In this document: positions 8,701-16,516 of the stretch, in pieces
Layout: each line of letters begins with the position of its first letter
Position numbering within the stretch: the stretch's first letter is position 1
Assembly (NCBI GenBank): GCA_014728215.1
Contig: WJLZ01000019.1
Coordinates: forward strand, 1-44,610
Direction of reading: 5' to 3'
Source: Chitinivibrionales bacterium
Lineage (GTDB): Bacteria > Fibrobacterota > Chitinivibrionia > Chitinivibrionales > WJKA01
Length of the DNA stretch: 44,610 bases
Program-made: the position numbers and the translations under genes
The notes under the pieces: generated by a model
The model's database searches: none
Told to the model about the DNA's origin: nothing
Seen by the model: only the letters and a program-made list of their open reading frames with translations

Positions 8701-9211
8701 CGACAACCCGGGCCTGAATAGCATCAGGATCACCGGCATACTTTCCGGAAACGGTAACCTCCGCCGAATTCCCGCCGATATCCCGTTGAATCACCTGATA
8801 ATTTTCAAAGTAGGTTTTAACCCGCCATTTATTGGAGCTTTTCGTTGTTGCAATGACACTGTTGGCTTGATCATAGGAACGAACTTCAACAGCATACCAT
8901 CCCCCTTCAGGCATATCGAAGGTTCCGCTGTAGGTTCCGGAATCGCCCAAAGACGATAGTGTTGCCTGAGTCCAGGGAATTATTACGAAATCGGTATCCC
9001 AGGCTATTACCCGTGCTTCAATCGTTTCGGGCGTTTGTCCGCTCCAGGCGCCTGAAAAATCGACAGCCACGGTTGAATCACCGATTGCCCGCCGAAAACG
9101 TTCGTATGTACCGAATTCATCGATCGTCAGAGTATCCGCATAGATACAGGTGGTCACAATCATGCAAAAGAGTGCAGCGCGGCATAAAGGAAGCGATTTC
9201 AGAAGCTTCAT
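5774..9211 (-). CDS. secreted multidomain GQSN-type carbohydrate esterase with sorting domain
   Basis: The product has 1145 residues. Order: signal peptide (1-25); two ~95-residue tandem beta-domains sharing ARV..., PEGGWY/PQGGWY and TNKW endings (about 35-225); an SGNH-fold sialate O-acetylesterase-type domain (SASA/DUF303, about 232-490) with nucleophile Ser240 in GQSNM and the Asp470-x-His472 pair in DWHFD; an Ig-like domain with GGEVWTQGK; a cadherin-like repeat (SNYTVDENLSPG, LDYEF); further beta-rich sequence; and a C-terminal sorting domain (RAYPNPVTTTA, LDVYDARGRLIA, MYFFRLEI). Family members remove acetyl groups from sugars or plant polysaccharides; the real substrate is not readable. 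GGAGG precedes the ATG by 5 bases. Substrate-binding tandem modules in front of the esterase fit plant-polymer degradation by Fibrobacterota, which is inference. Confidence 0.85.
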   Translation of the reverse strand: MKLLKSLPLCRAALFCMIVTTCIYADTLTIDEFGTYERFRRAIGDSTVAVDFSGAWSGQTPETIEARVIAWDTDFVIIPWTQATLSSLGDSGTYSGTFDMPEGGWYAVEVRSYDQANSVIATTKSSNKWRVKTYFENYQVIQRDIGGNSAEVTVSGKYAGDPDAIQARVVDHGTNTAVVDWTTLTSSLSGGEFSGTLTVPQGGWYNIQVRSRSSSGDILAEDKDTNKWGVGINVLCIGQSNMIGAGDPPFTTANDLAACWSNEDDWEHLEDPYEHGGVWLEEVDIFWVAEGQGASLVPSLANVLCEEYDIPVGFVPASKGSSPLHQYPPDTVRFDLNWERYYVDVTRDYWVKRNASDPDDITTLYGNSLYNANNASGVELIVWWQGETDAERRLSGTEYQEDLQTLIANYRTDLHAGIPFFLCQLGVGSGQHASDSSIAGIRKAQHDSDNGEDIFLAAVTADFPLKEGNDWHFDTETYDAVGKRIGNAVKYYYGDASFYRGPEIASAKFSDNRRTIDIALTHRGGSDFSPSNGITGFEVFDDGHPVAVLSAIRHDASTLRLTLSGPVMGAGTVRYLYGRYPDNRRPVRDNSPLELPLEPTTGPVHIENPSMIRVTSPRGGEVWTQGKAHEIAWTSWGAVGEVKIEVSTNNGTTWSVLSSSKSNTGIYPWTPSSSASSHCLVRISDASGGSPQGQSKTVFTIADQPRSSSTITLSNYTVDENLSPGSLIGRLATNGQEGDAYTYTLVDGDGFDDNERFTIRETSLYLAASLDYEFKDVYSIRIRSKDNTTSDIAAEEALYVMVNNVDDIALIYPPELNSGTLELSRDTTLNFNVRVRDYASSSDPLTGWLLDGEEVSMPLAIAEAGSQALTFFAKEGSADTTKQSWKIIGNNRVVQPGDTVFVIVPSNSTLHFSDPDGLTITLTVQSDLLAGKLFAFAFLETASLPIQPKSYCAFYIDHPGTIGRYYTRIDLPTAQGFTLEKAFGHFNTSDCTLKRMYKPAIDSIDSTMYYTTRHYGAYAIVDTNIFYYPDSIVLDPCAPVAVTPTPGRETLSKPLLRAYPNPVTTTATLEIGIPAMLEGHNMRLDVYDARGRLIATPAQGKARKGIQLIQWNVVDDSRQACASTMYFFRLEIDNRVMIRRCMVAR

Positions 9212-9397
9212 GCATACCTCCGTGGTAACTGGAGCAGGGAATGTTTTGAGCCTTTATGATCAAGTAATTTTTTTCAGGGGGTGTTTCGCCTAATGCCTGA
9301 TATTGCTTACGTATGAGGCCTATGAGAAATATAGCCATTTGCGGGCGCAAAAGCAAGGTTCTTTGCAGGGTATACGTGCCGTCTTCAGTCGCTTACA

Positions 9398-9991
9398 TTA
9401 AAAAGCGAACCCGATCGATAATTCGCCGTCAATGCCGGCAATTATTTTGGTTATCGATTCGATAGTTTCGGCTTCCTCCGGCTTGCTTTCACCCCAGTCG
9501 AATTCTGCTATGGCGGGAAATCCGTATCCGATTCTGAGTACCAGATTAAATGTCTCGCCGAAAATCCATCTGCGCCCCCAGTTTGCGCCGAATTTTAAAT
9601 ATTGAATATCAATAGTATATGTTTCGGATGTATTCGTATTCTGAACTTTTGCATCACTTTGTTCATAATACACAAAGGGTCCCCAGAATGGAGAACTTAA
9701 TCCGTTATGAGTAATTTTAGTATGATAGTGATGACGATAATGAAGAGCTGCGCTATAACCGCCGGAATTCGCACCAAAAACATATCCCCCCTGCACCATC
9801 ACTCCATGTTTTCCGCCAAATAAATGCTCATAATTAGCATTCAAAGAGCCGAATGCGATTGAGAGAGGATTGAAATTTACTGCATTTTCAGGCATTGGCG
9901 TATCAGAGGGTATCGATTGTCCGCATGCAGTGCCCATCCCAAAAAAGACATTGATAAGTAAAACAAAAAACACATGTCGCTTGTTAAACAT
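9398..9991 (-). CDS. small outer-membrane beta-barrel-like protein
   Basis: The product has 197 residues, with a signal peptide (MFNKRHVFFVLLINVFFG...ACGQS) followed by alternating hydrophobic/polar strands: ALHYRHHYH, FWGPFVYYEQ, IQYLKFGANWGRRW, LVLRIGYGFPA. It ends in Phe (ELSIGFAF), as many outer-membrane barrel proteins do. It resembles DUF3575-type or other 8-strand porin-like families, but the exact family is uncertain. AAAGGAGG lies a few bases before the start. It is transcribed divergently from the NTF2-like lipoprotein gene at 10226. A Cys at position 23 leaves a lipoprotein possible, though the barrel pattern argues against it. Confidence 0.68.
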   Translation of the reverse strand: MFNKRHVFFVLLINVFFGMGTACGQSIPSDTPMPENAVNFNPLSIAFGSLNANYEHLFGGKHGVMVQGGYVFGANSGGYSAALHYRHHYHTKITHNGLSSPFWGPFVYYEQSDAKVQNTNTSETYTIDIQYLKFGANWGRRWIFGETFNLVLRIGYGFPAIAEFDWGESKPEEAETIESITKIIAGIDGELSIGFAF

Positions 9992-10225
9992 ATATCAGCT
10001 CCTCCTTTGCAAATTAACTTTTTAGATTTGCCGCAAAATAAATACAAATACACTCAATTATGGATGTAAATATGGTTTATGCCGGCACAAGAAATGTTAA
10101 AAAAATTAAGCATGGCTGATTTTAAATATTTTCCTCTTGACACAAAAACTCCTTCAATAGTAAACTTCAATTCTATTCCAATGTTTACACGGGCATTTTT
10201 TTAACTTTACCCTTAAGGAGGTTGT

Positions 10226-10621
10226 ATGAAAAAATCATCCATCACCGCATTTATCAAGTGTGCGATGCTCACTTCCGCAAGCCTGCTGATTTTTAGCGGA
10301 TGCAGCAGTTCGTCATCGGGCCCGGAGAACGTTGTTGAAAGCTTTTTTAAGGCGGCAAAGACAAAGGATTTCGAAAAGGCCGTTGAATGCTATGCCCCAT
10401 CAATACTGAAAGAGCCCGGATCAAAGGAAAAACTCACCGGTTACCTGAAAAGCAGTGTCGAGCAGAAAAAGGGAGTGAAATCATTTTCTGTCACCGGTTC
10501 GACAATAAATGAAAATAAAGCTGAAGTTTCTTACTCGGTAACCTACGGCAACGGTGATACGGAGGAAAGCGAAAATACCTGCGTTAAGGAAGACGGGAAA
10601 TGGTATTTGACACTTAATTAA
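10226..10621 (+). CDS. NTF2-like (DUF4878-type) lipoprotein
   Basis: The product has 131 residues. It has a lipoprotein signal with the lipobox LIFSGC (Cys at residue 27), a Ser-rich linker, then a single NTF2-like domain: ENVVESFFKAAKTKDFEKAVECYAP near the front, and a strand pair TINENKAEVSYSVTYGNGD with a final CVKEDGKWYLTLN. That layout matches DUF4878 lipoproteins, whose function is mostly unknown. A strong Shine-Dalgarno AAGGAGG (10215-10221) is 4 bases before the ATG. A hairpin at 10629-10656 may end the transcript. Confidence 0.8.
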   Translation: MKKSSITAFIKCAMLTSASLLIFSGCSSSSSGPENVVESFFKAAKTKDFEKAVECYAPSILKEPGSKEKLTGYLKSSVEQKKGVKSFSVTGSTINENKAEVSYSVTYGNGDTEESENTCVKEDGKWYLTLN

Positions 10622-10628
10622 TTTCCAA

Positions 10629-10656
10629 GGCTGCCGGTTATTTCTTTCCGGCAGCC
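10629..10656 (+). terminator. hairpin after the NTF2-like lipoprotein gene
   Basis: GGCTGCCGG (10629-10637) pairs perfectly with CCGGCAGCC (10648-10656) across a 10-base loop, beginning just after the stop at 10621. There is no long T-tract downstream, so it would be a weak or factor-assisted terminator. It also sits just before the next gene's start at 10672. Confidence 0.42.
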
Positions 10657-10671
10657 GACCACTTCTTACCC

Positions 10672-11280
10672 ATGATTTTTCTCCTTACCTCACTCATTTT
10701 TTCATGCTCCTTTTTCGTGGGGTGCAACAATGCCTCATCCCTCTCCTGCGATTCTCTGCTCCTTGGTACGGTTAAACAAGGCGACATTATTTTCCTTGAA
10801 GGGCGAACCCTCCGAGGGACGGCTGTAAGGGTTTTGGAACCGGGGGGAAACCCCCTCTCCCATCTGGGAATTATTGTTCTTTCCGAAAAAGGATGCGACA
10901 TCGTTCATGCCGACCCGACTCACCAACGCGATGGAAAGGCAAAGGTAACCAGGGAACCGCTCTCCTCGCTGTTACGCCGTCAAAAGATCGGTCGATATTC
11001 CCTCTACCGGCCATCAGACACTCACCGTGCTTCACGGGCAGCCCAGTGGGCACAATACCAGGTAAATACCCATACACCCTTCGACAATGCGTTTGATCTT
11101 GAAAGCGATACCGCGCTTTACTGCACCGAACTGGTCTGGAAAGCCTATCTTAACGCCGGGGTGGATATTTCAGGTGGGAAACGCGATACCATCCCAACAC
11201 CCCTGGGAACACTTCAGGTACTCTTTCCAATAAGAATCATGAAGAGCACAAAACTGAAACACATACTCAGCTATCCGTAA
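10672..11280 (+). CDS. YiiX/YebB-like permuted papain-fold cysteine hydrolase (putative lipoprotein)
   Basis: The product has 202 residues. The hydrophobic N-terminus ends in FFVGC (Cys18), suggesting a lipoprotein. The core shows the NlpC/P60-related permuted papain signatures: GDIIFLEG near residue 38, His64 in LSHLGII, and the nucleophile Cys151 in YCTELVWKAY. In this order the histidine precedes the cysteine, as in the YiiX/YebB (C92-like) group, which cleaves amide or ester bonds in cell-wall peptides or lipids. The exact substrate is unknown. The Shine-Dalgarno is poor and the hairpin at 10629-10656 lies just upstream. The gene converges with the small lipoprotein gene at 11314-11718. 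Confidence 0.78.
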   Translation: MIFLLTSLIFSCSFFVGCNNASSLSCDSLLLGTVKQGDIIFLEGRTLRGTAVRVLEPGGNPLSHLGIIVLSEKGCDIVHADPTHQRDGKAKVTREPLSSLLRRQKIGRYSLYRPSDTHRASRAAQWAQYQVNTHTPFDNAFDLESDTALYCTELVWKAYLNAGVDISGGKRDTIPTPLGTLQVLFPIRIMKSTKLKHILSYP

Positions 11281-11313
11281 TCTTTCTTGACCGGATAATA
11301 CCAAACATTTATT

Positions 11314-11718
11314 TCATTCTCTTGCAAGAAAAAGCGTATTCCCATCGCTGTTTTTCAGCAGCATTGTGTCACCTTCGGCTGTCAATGAAACAGCATAACT
11401 GTTTTTCTCCTCTGCGCCACGAAAGGTAATCCGTTTATCCTTCAACATCCAGACGCCGGAATCCCGGGCAGCCGAAGTATACCCATTATTATCCGATGAG
11501 GCACCGTGCATTGATGACACATTGCGAACATAAAAAGAATCGGGCCGCAGAAAAAACATAACGGCGTCACCGTCGGAAATACGCTTCAAACCCCGATTTT
11601 CAGAAGCTCGCCACCGGCCTAGATATTCCGCTTTCGCAAAATCCAGAGGATCTTTCCCCTTTTGACAGAAAATCAACAAACACACCGTCACGAGCATGAT
11701 ACTATTCAGTATTTTCAT
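11314..11718 (-). CDS. small hypothetical lipoprotein
   Basis: The product has 134 residues and is not recognised. The N-terminus MKILNSIMLVTVCLLIFC ends in a Cys at position 18 suited to lipidation. The body resembles a small beta-sandwich or lipocalin-like META/DUF type (LGRWRASEN, ITFRGAEE, GDTMLLKNSDGNTLFLARE), the kind seen in periplasmic lipoproteins that monitor or bind small ligands. GGAGG precedes the ATG by about 8 bases. The upstream 336 bases hold no clear gene. Confidence 0.6.
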   Translation of the reverse strand: MKILNSIMLVTVCLLIFCQKGKDPLDFAKAEYLGRWRASENRGLKRISDGDAVMFFLRPDSFYVRNVSSMHGASSDNNGYTSAARDSGVWMLKDKRITFRGAEEKNSYAVSLTAEGDTMLLKNSDGNTLFLARE

Positions 11719-12054
11719 GGCATTTCCCTCCGCTTAATTGTATGGGGAACCATCGCTTTGCACTCCCCCAGGACCGTTGAAGCAAAAAAAGTGACGCAGC
11801 AATAATTCTACAAAAATCAGCATGTTTTGTAAAGAACTTTTTGGTACATTTTATTTGTGCTGCAAATTTCATTCCATAAGATCATGGATCGTAAACTGCA
11901 TCAAAAATGACACAACGCTCGACAATGCGGTTTATGATGAAAATCCACAATTTTGTCCAAATACCGAAAATCCGTCGTGGTGGGATATGTTTCCGGAGCA
12001 CAATGTGAGGAGTTAGAGAGAGGCGAACGTATCGACAGGTCTAATCTGTGACTA
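11719..12054. other. 336-base gap without a supported gene
   Basis: A 64-codon frame at 11822-12016 (plus strand) is the only sizeable ORF. It lacks a ribosome-binding site and any recognisable motif and is Cys/Trp-rich in an atypical way, so it is not called. No strong hairpin or promoter consensus was found. Confidence 0.4.
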
Positions 12055-13023
12055 TTAAAGTCTGCTTTTGCCGTTCCGGAAACGTTCTTCCCGGCTCCCG
12101 CGATAGGAAAGAAATTTTTTGGTGTCGATCAGCCACGAGGCTTTCCGGAAACACAAATCCCGGTCGTGATTAAACCGGTGGAATGCCCGGCTTACCAGCT
12201 CTTTCAGTTGCCACTCATGAATTCGAAGCGGATCGTAGCCTTCGGTTTTGGCCAGAAAAAAGAGACTTTCGAAATTCAGATCGTGCTTCTGAGAAACATT
12301 TTTAATTTCGATATACCGGGCGCCGGTATTGATACCGTAGATAAGCTTGGGGAGGTCACAATACCGTTCACGCCATCCGTTCAAGGCGGCGCAGGAATCG
12401 AAAAGACTGATTACCATTCCCTTTTTTTCACCAAAATGAATGTTTTCATCATTTTTTCCATCATCGGAATCAAGATAATTATCATAAACGAAGAGGACAC
12501 GGATCGTATGATCGGTTTGAAGGACTGCGATCTTTTTCCTTGCCCTGTGTAAAAGTGCCTTTAAACGCTCGACTTCACTTTCAAGCACATTTTGCTCAGC
12601 AAAACGTTCTTTGAGCTGAGCCTTGACTCGTTCTATATTATCGCCAAGACTGTCAAGATCGGCCAGACGGCGTTTTTCTTCTGCTTTATAGTACTCTACC
12701 TTATCCTCCACCGAATCCAGGATAGTGTTTCTTGTTTTCATTTTACCCCGGACATTGTCTATAAAATCATGAATACGGGCCATTTCCTGTTGAAGGCTGT
12801 CGTATTCTTCTTTACGCCGGTGTAAAGCATCCGAAGAATGCGATATTTTCCCTTTGTACGCTTCGAGTTCTTTTGAAAGCCGGCTCATTTTTGCCTGCTG
12901 ATCGGCAAGTGTTTTTTTCTGTTGCCTTGTCACACCAAATTGCACAACCAGGAGGCCAATCGCCAGCATAAGGCATACAAAGATTATTACCGGAAAGATA
13001 GTCTTTAGTTTTGTCTTTTCCAT
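12055..13023 (-). CDS. membrane-anchored coiled-coil protein of unknown function
   Basis: The product has 322 residues: a short basic N-terminus (MEKTKLK), one transmembrane segment at about 9-31, then a long coiled coil (about 35-170) rich in Lys, Glu and Leu with a leucine/charge heptad pattern and Asp-Ser pairs (YDSLQQE, LDSVEDK, LDSLGDN). A C-terminal globular part follows (about 170-310), with IRVLFVYDNYLDSDDGK and a basic tail. The topology suggests an inner-membrane protein with a periplasmic coil. It is not recognised as a known family. Its start lies 22 bases after the stop of the Xer recombinase, with AAGGA upstream, so the two are probably co-transcribed. The same Asp-Ser coil style recurs in the 1068-residue protein at 21046-24252. 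Confidence 0.65.
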   Translation of the reverse strand: MEKTKLKTIFPVIIFVCLMLAIGLLVVQFGVTRQQKKTLADQQAKMSRLSKELEAYKGKISHSSDALHRRKEEYDSLQQEMARIHDFIDNVRGKMKTRNTILDSVEDKVEYYKAEEKRRLADLDSLGDNIERVKAQLKERFAEQNVLESEVERLKALLHRARKKIAVLQTDHTIRVLFVYDNYLDSDDGKNDENIHFGEKKGMVISLFDSCAALNGWRERYCDLPKLIYGINTGARYIEIKNVSQKHDLNFESLFFLAKTEGYDPLRIHEWQLKELVSRAFHRFNHDRDLCFRKASWLIDTKKFLSYRGSREERFRNGKSRL

Positions 13024-13045
13024 GGTAAGTCCTTATCGGAAACAC

Positions 13046-13957
13046 TCAGGAACCGGACCGTGGATGGGCCTGTTTATAGACTTTTTGCAGATGTTCTTTG
13101 GATACATGGGTATAAATTTGTGTTGTTGCGAGCGATGAATGTCCTAAGAGCTCTTTGACCGCCCGTATATCTGCTCCCCGGTCCAGCAAATGAGTGGCAA
13201 AGGTATGGCGAAGAACATGGGGGCTCTTTTTCTTTAACTGACTGACCGCGGCAAGCTCTTTTTCAACCACTCGCTGAACCTGCCGTTTTGAAAGGCGATC
13301 CCCCCTTTTATTCACGAAAAGGGGCTCATCGAGCGCTGCCCCGGAACGAGTTTTTTTGATATACGTTCTGATTAGATCAATGGCAATGGAAGTCAGGGGG
13401 ACAATTCGTTCCTTTTTTCCTTTTCCGATTACCCGCATTATTGCATTACGAAAATCGACAGTTCCCACATTAAGAGCATATAATTCGGACAACCGGATAC
13501 CACTTCCATAAAACACCTCCACAATCGCCCTATTGCGCAAATTATCACCACCTGCCACCGAACTATCCAGAGTAGCCGCCTGTTTTTCGGTCAGGAATGA
13601 AGGAAGCGGTTTATCAAGGCGTGGGCTGGAAATCGTTTTTGCGCCGTTGGCGGATAGAATTCCCTGCTTCGCACAATATTTCGAAAAAGATTTGAGTGTG
13701 GCGATCTTCCGGGCCAGTGTCCGGGAACGCAGCCCATCCCTGCTCAAAGCATAGGTAAAGGTCCGCAGAACATTGCGGGTCATCACCCGGCTCAATGATT
13801 CTCCCTCGAACTCCTTTTCAACAAAGGCGCTAAACTGTATAAGGTCCCGACGGTATGCGGTAACCGTATTTTCAGAAAAACCCTTCTCCTTTTCAATGTA
13901 GGAGAGAAATCTTTTGATAGCATCCATCAACTGATGAGCAGACATATCTTTTCTCAT
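13046..13957 (-). CDS. tyrosine recombinase of the XerC/XerD family
   Basis: The product has 303 residues. It has an N-terminal SAM-like core-binding domain (about 8-95: GFSENTVTAYRRDL) and a C-terminal catalytic domain with the full tyrosine recombinase set: Arg155 in GSGIRLSEL, a Lys in GKGKKER, His247-x-x-Arg250 in HVLRHTFATHLLDRG, His273 in LGHSSLATT, and Tyr282 in QIYTHVS. Xer recombinases resolve chromosome dimers at dif; the length and architecture fit XerC/XerD rather than a phage integrase. The start could be ATG 13957 or 13945. Nothing in the sequence decides between XerC and XerD. No phage or integrative-element genes surround it, so a housekeeping role is favoured. The membrane coiled-coil gene follows by 22 bases. 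Confidence 0.9.
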   Translation of the reverse strand: MRKDMSAHQLMDAIKRFLSYIEKEKGFSENTVTAYRRDLIQFSAFVEKEFEGESLSRVMTRNVLRTFTYALSRDGLRSRTLARKIATLKSFSKYCAKQGILSANGAKTISSPRLDKPLPSFLTEKQAATLDSSVAGGDNLRNRAIVEVFYGSGIRLSELYALNVGTVDFRNAIMRVIGKGKKERIVPLTSIAIDLIRTYIKKTRSGAALDEPLFVNKRGDRLSKRQVQRVVEKELAAVSQLKKKSPHVLRHTFATHLLDRGADIRAVKELLGHSSLATTQIYTHVSKEHLQKVYKQAHPRSGS

Positions 13958-14145
13958 ATCCTTGCCATTCTCCCAAAAGCACTTCGGGACAGGTCTTTTA
14001 TTTCAAACGTTCTTAATCTTCTCCCCTAACCTTATACCATCTTCTTCTCTACCTTAACTATTAAAATAAGTCTTTGTTTCTATTAATATTCCATATGTAT
14101 TTTAAGCTTTGGATTTTTCTGGCATCTACTCAAAGGAATATGACA

Positions 14146-15018
14146 ATGAAAGGCATTATTCTGGCCGGAGGTTCCGGCTCCCGTTTATACCCGATCACCC
14201 GCGGGGTGAGCAAACAGTTGATACCGGTCTACGACAAGCCCATGATCTACTACCCTCTCTCGATTTTCATGCTGGCCGGAATAAGAGAGATACTTATTAT
14301 TACTACCCCCGAAGATTCAGAATCCTTCCAGCGTCTTCTGGGTGATGGAAGTCAGTGGGGTATTTCACTCTCTTTTGCAGTCCAGCCCCGCCCCGAAGGA
14401 CTTGCTCAGGCATTCATTATCGGTAAAGACTTTATCGGGAACGATTCCGCCGCACTCATTCTCGGCGACAACATTTTCTGGGGTCATGATCTGGTGAAAA
14501 ATCTAAAAACGGCATCCACCCTCGAAAAAGGAGCTATTGTTTTCGGTTATTGGGTCAATGATCCCGAACGGTACGGTGTTGTTGATCTCGATGAAAAGGG
14601 TAAAGCGCTCTCCATCGAAGAAAAACCCGCAACCCCCAAATCCAACTATGCAGTCACTGGGCTCTATTTTTACGACAACCGGGTTGTCGATTATGCCTCC
14701 AACTTAAAGCCATCAGCCCGGGGAGAACTGGAGATTACCGATCTCAACCGGATATATCTTGAGCAGGGTGAACTCGATGTTATTCTTATGGGCCGGGGTG
14801 TTGCCTGGCTCGACACCGGCACCCACCAGTCGATGCTCCAGGCTGCTACCTTTGTCGAAACTATCCAGGAACGTCAGGGGCTTTTAGTATCCTGTCTTGA
14901 AGAAATTGCGTATCGTCTTGGATTTATCGATAAAGACCAACTCCTCGCTCTCGCCGAACCGATGAAAAAGAACAATTACGGAAAGTATTTGATACAAACA
15001 GCATCCGGACAACGATAA
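14146..15018 (+). CDS. rfbA: glucose-1-phosphate thymidylyltransferase (dTDP-glucose synthase)
   Basis: The product has 290 residues, the normal length for RfbA/RmlA. It makes dTDP-glucose from dTTP and glucose-1-phosphate, the first step of dTDP-L-rhamnose synthesis, in the cytoplasm. The nucleotide-binding signature [18 protein letters not shown] is followed by [13 protein letters not shown], then [30 protein letters not shown] and the WLDTGTH motif, all typical of the family. ATG 14146 was chosen because AAAGGA (14132-14137) lies 8 bases upstream and it gives the canonical MKGIILAGG start; the frame is open further upstream. It is followed by rfbC after 14 bases. The rest of the rhamnose pathway (rfbB, rfbD) is not in the window. 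Confidence 0.95.
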   Translation: MKGIILAGGSGSRLYPITRGVSKQLIPVYDKPMIYYPLSIFMLAGIREILIITTPEDSESFQRLLGDGSQWGISLSFAVQPRPEGLAQAFIIGKDFIGNDSAALILGDNIFWGHDLVKNLKTASTLEKGAIVFGYWVNDPERYGVVDLDEKGKALSIEEKPATPKSNYAVTGLYFYDNRVVDYASNLKPSARGELEITDLNRIYLEQGELDVILMGRGVAWLDTGTHQSMLQAATFVETIQERQGLLVSCLEEIAYRLGFIDKDQLLALAEPMKKNNYGKYLIQTASGQR

Positions 15019-15032
15019 GAGGGAAATTTCCA

Positions 15033-15581
15033 ATGGAATTTATACAAACGAAATTTAACGACGTCTGGTTGATCGAACCGAAAGTTTTCACCGATCATCG
15101 CGGGTTTTTTCTGGAGTCCTTTTCACAGAAAGAATTTGCCGATAATGGTATCGCCGCCTACTTTGTACAGGACAATCATTCGAAATCGGTAGAAAAAGGA
15201 GTACTGAGAGGACTTCATTTTCAAAAACCGCCCCACGCTCAATGCAAAATCGTGCGGATAACCAAGGGTGCGGTCTATGATGTCATTGTGGATCTAAGGA
15301 AAAGCTCCCCAACCTATGGTCAGTGGCAAGGATTCGAACTCAGCGAAAACAATTTCAGGATGCTCCTTGTTCCACAGGGATTCGCCCATGGATTCTGCAC
15401 TCTCGAACCGGATACCGAAATGATCTATAAAGTTAATGATTTCTACGCCCCTGAATGTGACAGCGGTATTATCTGGAACGATCCGACCCTGAATATCGGC
15501 TGGCCTGTGGAAAATCCCATCCTCTCGGATAAAGATGCCCGACTCGGTAATTTTAAAGGGTTTGTCTCGCCCTTTGAGTAA
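15033..15581 (+). CDS. rfbC: dTDP-4-dehydrorhamnose 3,5-epimerase
   Basis: The product has 182 residues, the usual family length. It epimerises dTDP-4-keto-6-deoxyglucose at C3 and C5. The RmlC cupin signature is visible: DHRGFFLESF, QDNHSKSVEKGVLRGLHFQ with catalytic His62, DVIVDLRKSSPTYG, and LLVPQGFAHGFCTL, followed by IYKVNDFYAPECDSGI, the region of the catalytic tyrosine. GAGGG precedes the ATG. It sits 14 bases after rfbA in one operon. The two genes feed dTDP-rhamnose into cell-surface polysaccharide. Confidence 0.95.
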   Translation: MEFIQTKFNDVWLIEPKVFTDHRGFFLESFSQKEFADNGIAAYFVQDNHSKSVEKGVLRGLHFQKPPHAQCKIVRITKGAVYDVIVDLRKSSPTYGQWQGFELSENNFRMLLVPQGFAHGFCTLEPDTEMIYKVNDFYAPECDSGIIWNDPTLNIGWPVENPILSDKDARLGNFKGFVSPFE

Positions 15582-15628
15582 GCGGAAGTGAGACAGAAGA
15601 TGCACTGAAACCGGACTCGGCAACCGGC

Positions 15629-16375
15629 TTAGAACTTCTTTGTCAGCGCCAGTCCCATCTGTCCGTTCGTACGGATTATGGGAGTTAAGACCAGTTTAAG
15701 TTCATCGGTCTTGAGCATGCGCCTGACTTTTTTGCTGTATTTAATTGCATCGATAGTGGTTCGAAACCAGTAGAACTCACCAATCAGGGAAACAGCAAGG
15801 CCACCGATATTCGTCACCATGAACATCGCTTCGGATTCTGTCTGATCGGCGATAATACCGCCACCGATTCCTATCAGGCTCCCGGCAATTACAAGGCCAC
15901 AGCCGGTAAAATAGGAAGGCCATAGATTGGTAATTGGAGCGTTGAGTGAATTCATTTCACCAGCCACACGAACCTTCTGTGCGCCCAAACAGGCAGGAAG
16001 AACAGAAAGTCCCATTAATGTACCGCCGGTTAAGCGTAAAATATTGAGATTTTCTTTAGCATTATTAACACCTTCGGTAGTATCGTAGGATGGAAAATTG
16101 GTAAGAAACCCCGCCCCCCAGACAGCGGCGCTTGCAGTATGGGCCACAAGCGAGGTAATCGATAATGCCATTCCCTTGCGAGTCCCTTTTTCGATAGCAT
16201 CGTGAGACTGCCCGGGACTGCCCATTGGCATCGCTGCATCGCTCTGCGCGGCCAAGGATGTACTGAAATTAAGAGGTGCGGAAGAAGCAAGAAGAAGAGC
16301 TTCGGTATCACAGGCTTTTTCTGCGTATGCAAAAGCGAACATTTGAAAAAGGCAGATTATTGTTATCTTATTCAT
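15629..16375 (-). CDS. hypothetical membrane protein with signal peptide
   Basis: The product has 248 residues and is not recognised. It has a signal peptide (MNKITIICLFQMFAFAYA), then a polar stretch and at least four hydrophobic segments (for example GMALSITSLVAHTASAAVWGAG, LTGGTLMGLSVLPACLG, FTGCGLVIAGSLIGIGGG, NIGGLAVSLIGEFYWF), so it is an envelope protein with several membrane helices. The C-terminus is basic and polar (KYSKKVRRMLKTDELK). The ATG at 16375 is preferred over a TTG at 16384 because GGAGG lies about 12 bases before it and only 3 bases before the TTG. It converges with rfbC and lies 141 bases downstream of fabD. Confidence 0.62.
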   Translation of the reverse strand: MNKITIICLFQMFAFAYAEKACDTEALLLASSAPLNFSTSLAAQSDAAMPMGSPGQSHDAIEKGTRKGMALSITSLVAHTASAAVWGAGFLTNFPSYDTTEGVNNAKENLNILRLTGGTLMGLSVLPACLGAQKVRVAGEMNSLNAPITNLWPSYFTGCGLVIAGSLIGIGGGIIADQTESEAMFMVTNIGGLAVSLIGEFYWFRTTIDAIKYSKKVRRMLKTDELKLVLTPIIRTNGQMGLALTKKF

Positions 16376-16516
16376 GGTCTTCAAAAACCTCCTTGAGCGT
16401 TTAAAATACCCTTAAAAGCAGGATCGAAAAGAAACACAAGCGACCGCTTTTCATTATATTAAAATAATATATAGCAAAATTGAGGATTTGTTTGAATTAT
16501 TTTTTGATAGAGCGAT

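Noticed and set aside
6811-8717. Numerous opposite-strand and frame-shifted ORFs inside the esterase gene
   Set aside because: They are shadows of a long GC-rich coding frame; the main frame has all the domain evidence.
10137-10162. Promoter upstream of the NTF2-like lipoprotein
   Set aside because: TTGACA (10137-10142) is a perfect -35, but no reasonable -10 occurs 15-19 bases later (best is TAGTAA), so it was not listed.
11822-12016. 64-residue plus-strand ORF
   Set aside because: No ribosome-binding site, no motif, and unusual Cys/Trp content; most likely chance in a gap.
13046-13957. Phage or genomic-island integrase
   Set aside because: Length and architecture fit housekeeping XerC/XerD, there is no adjacent tRNA, att repeat or phage gene.
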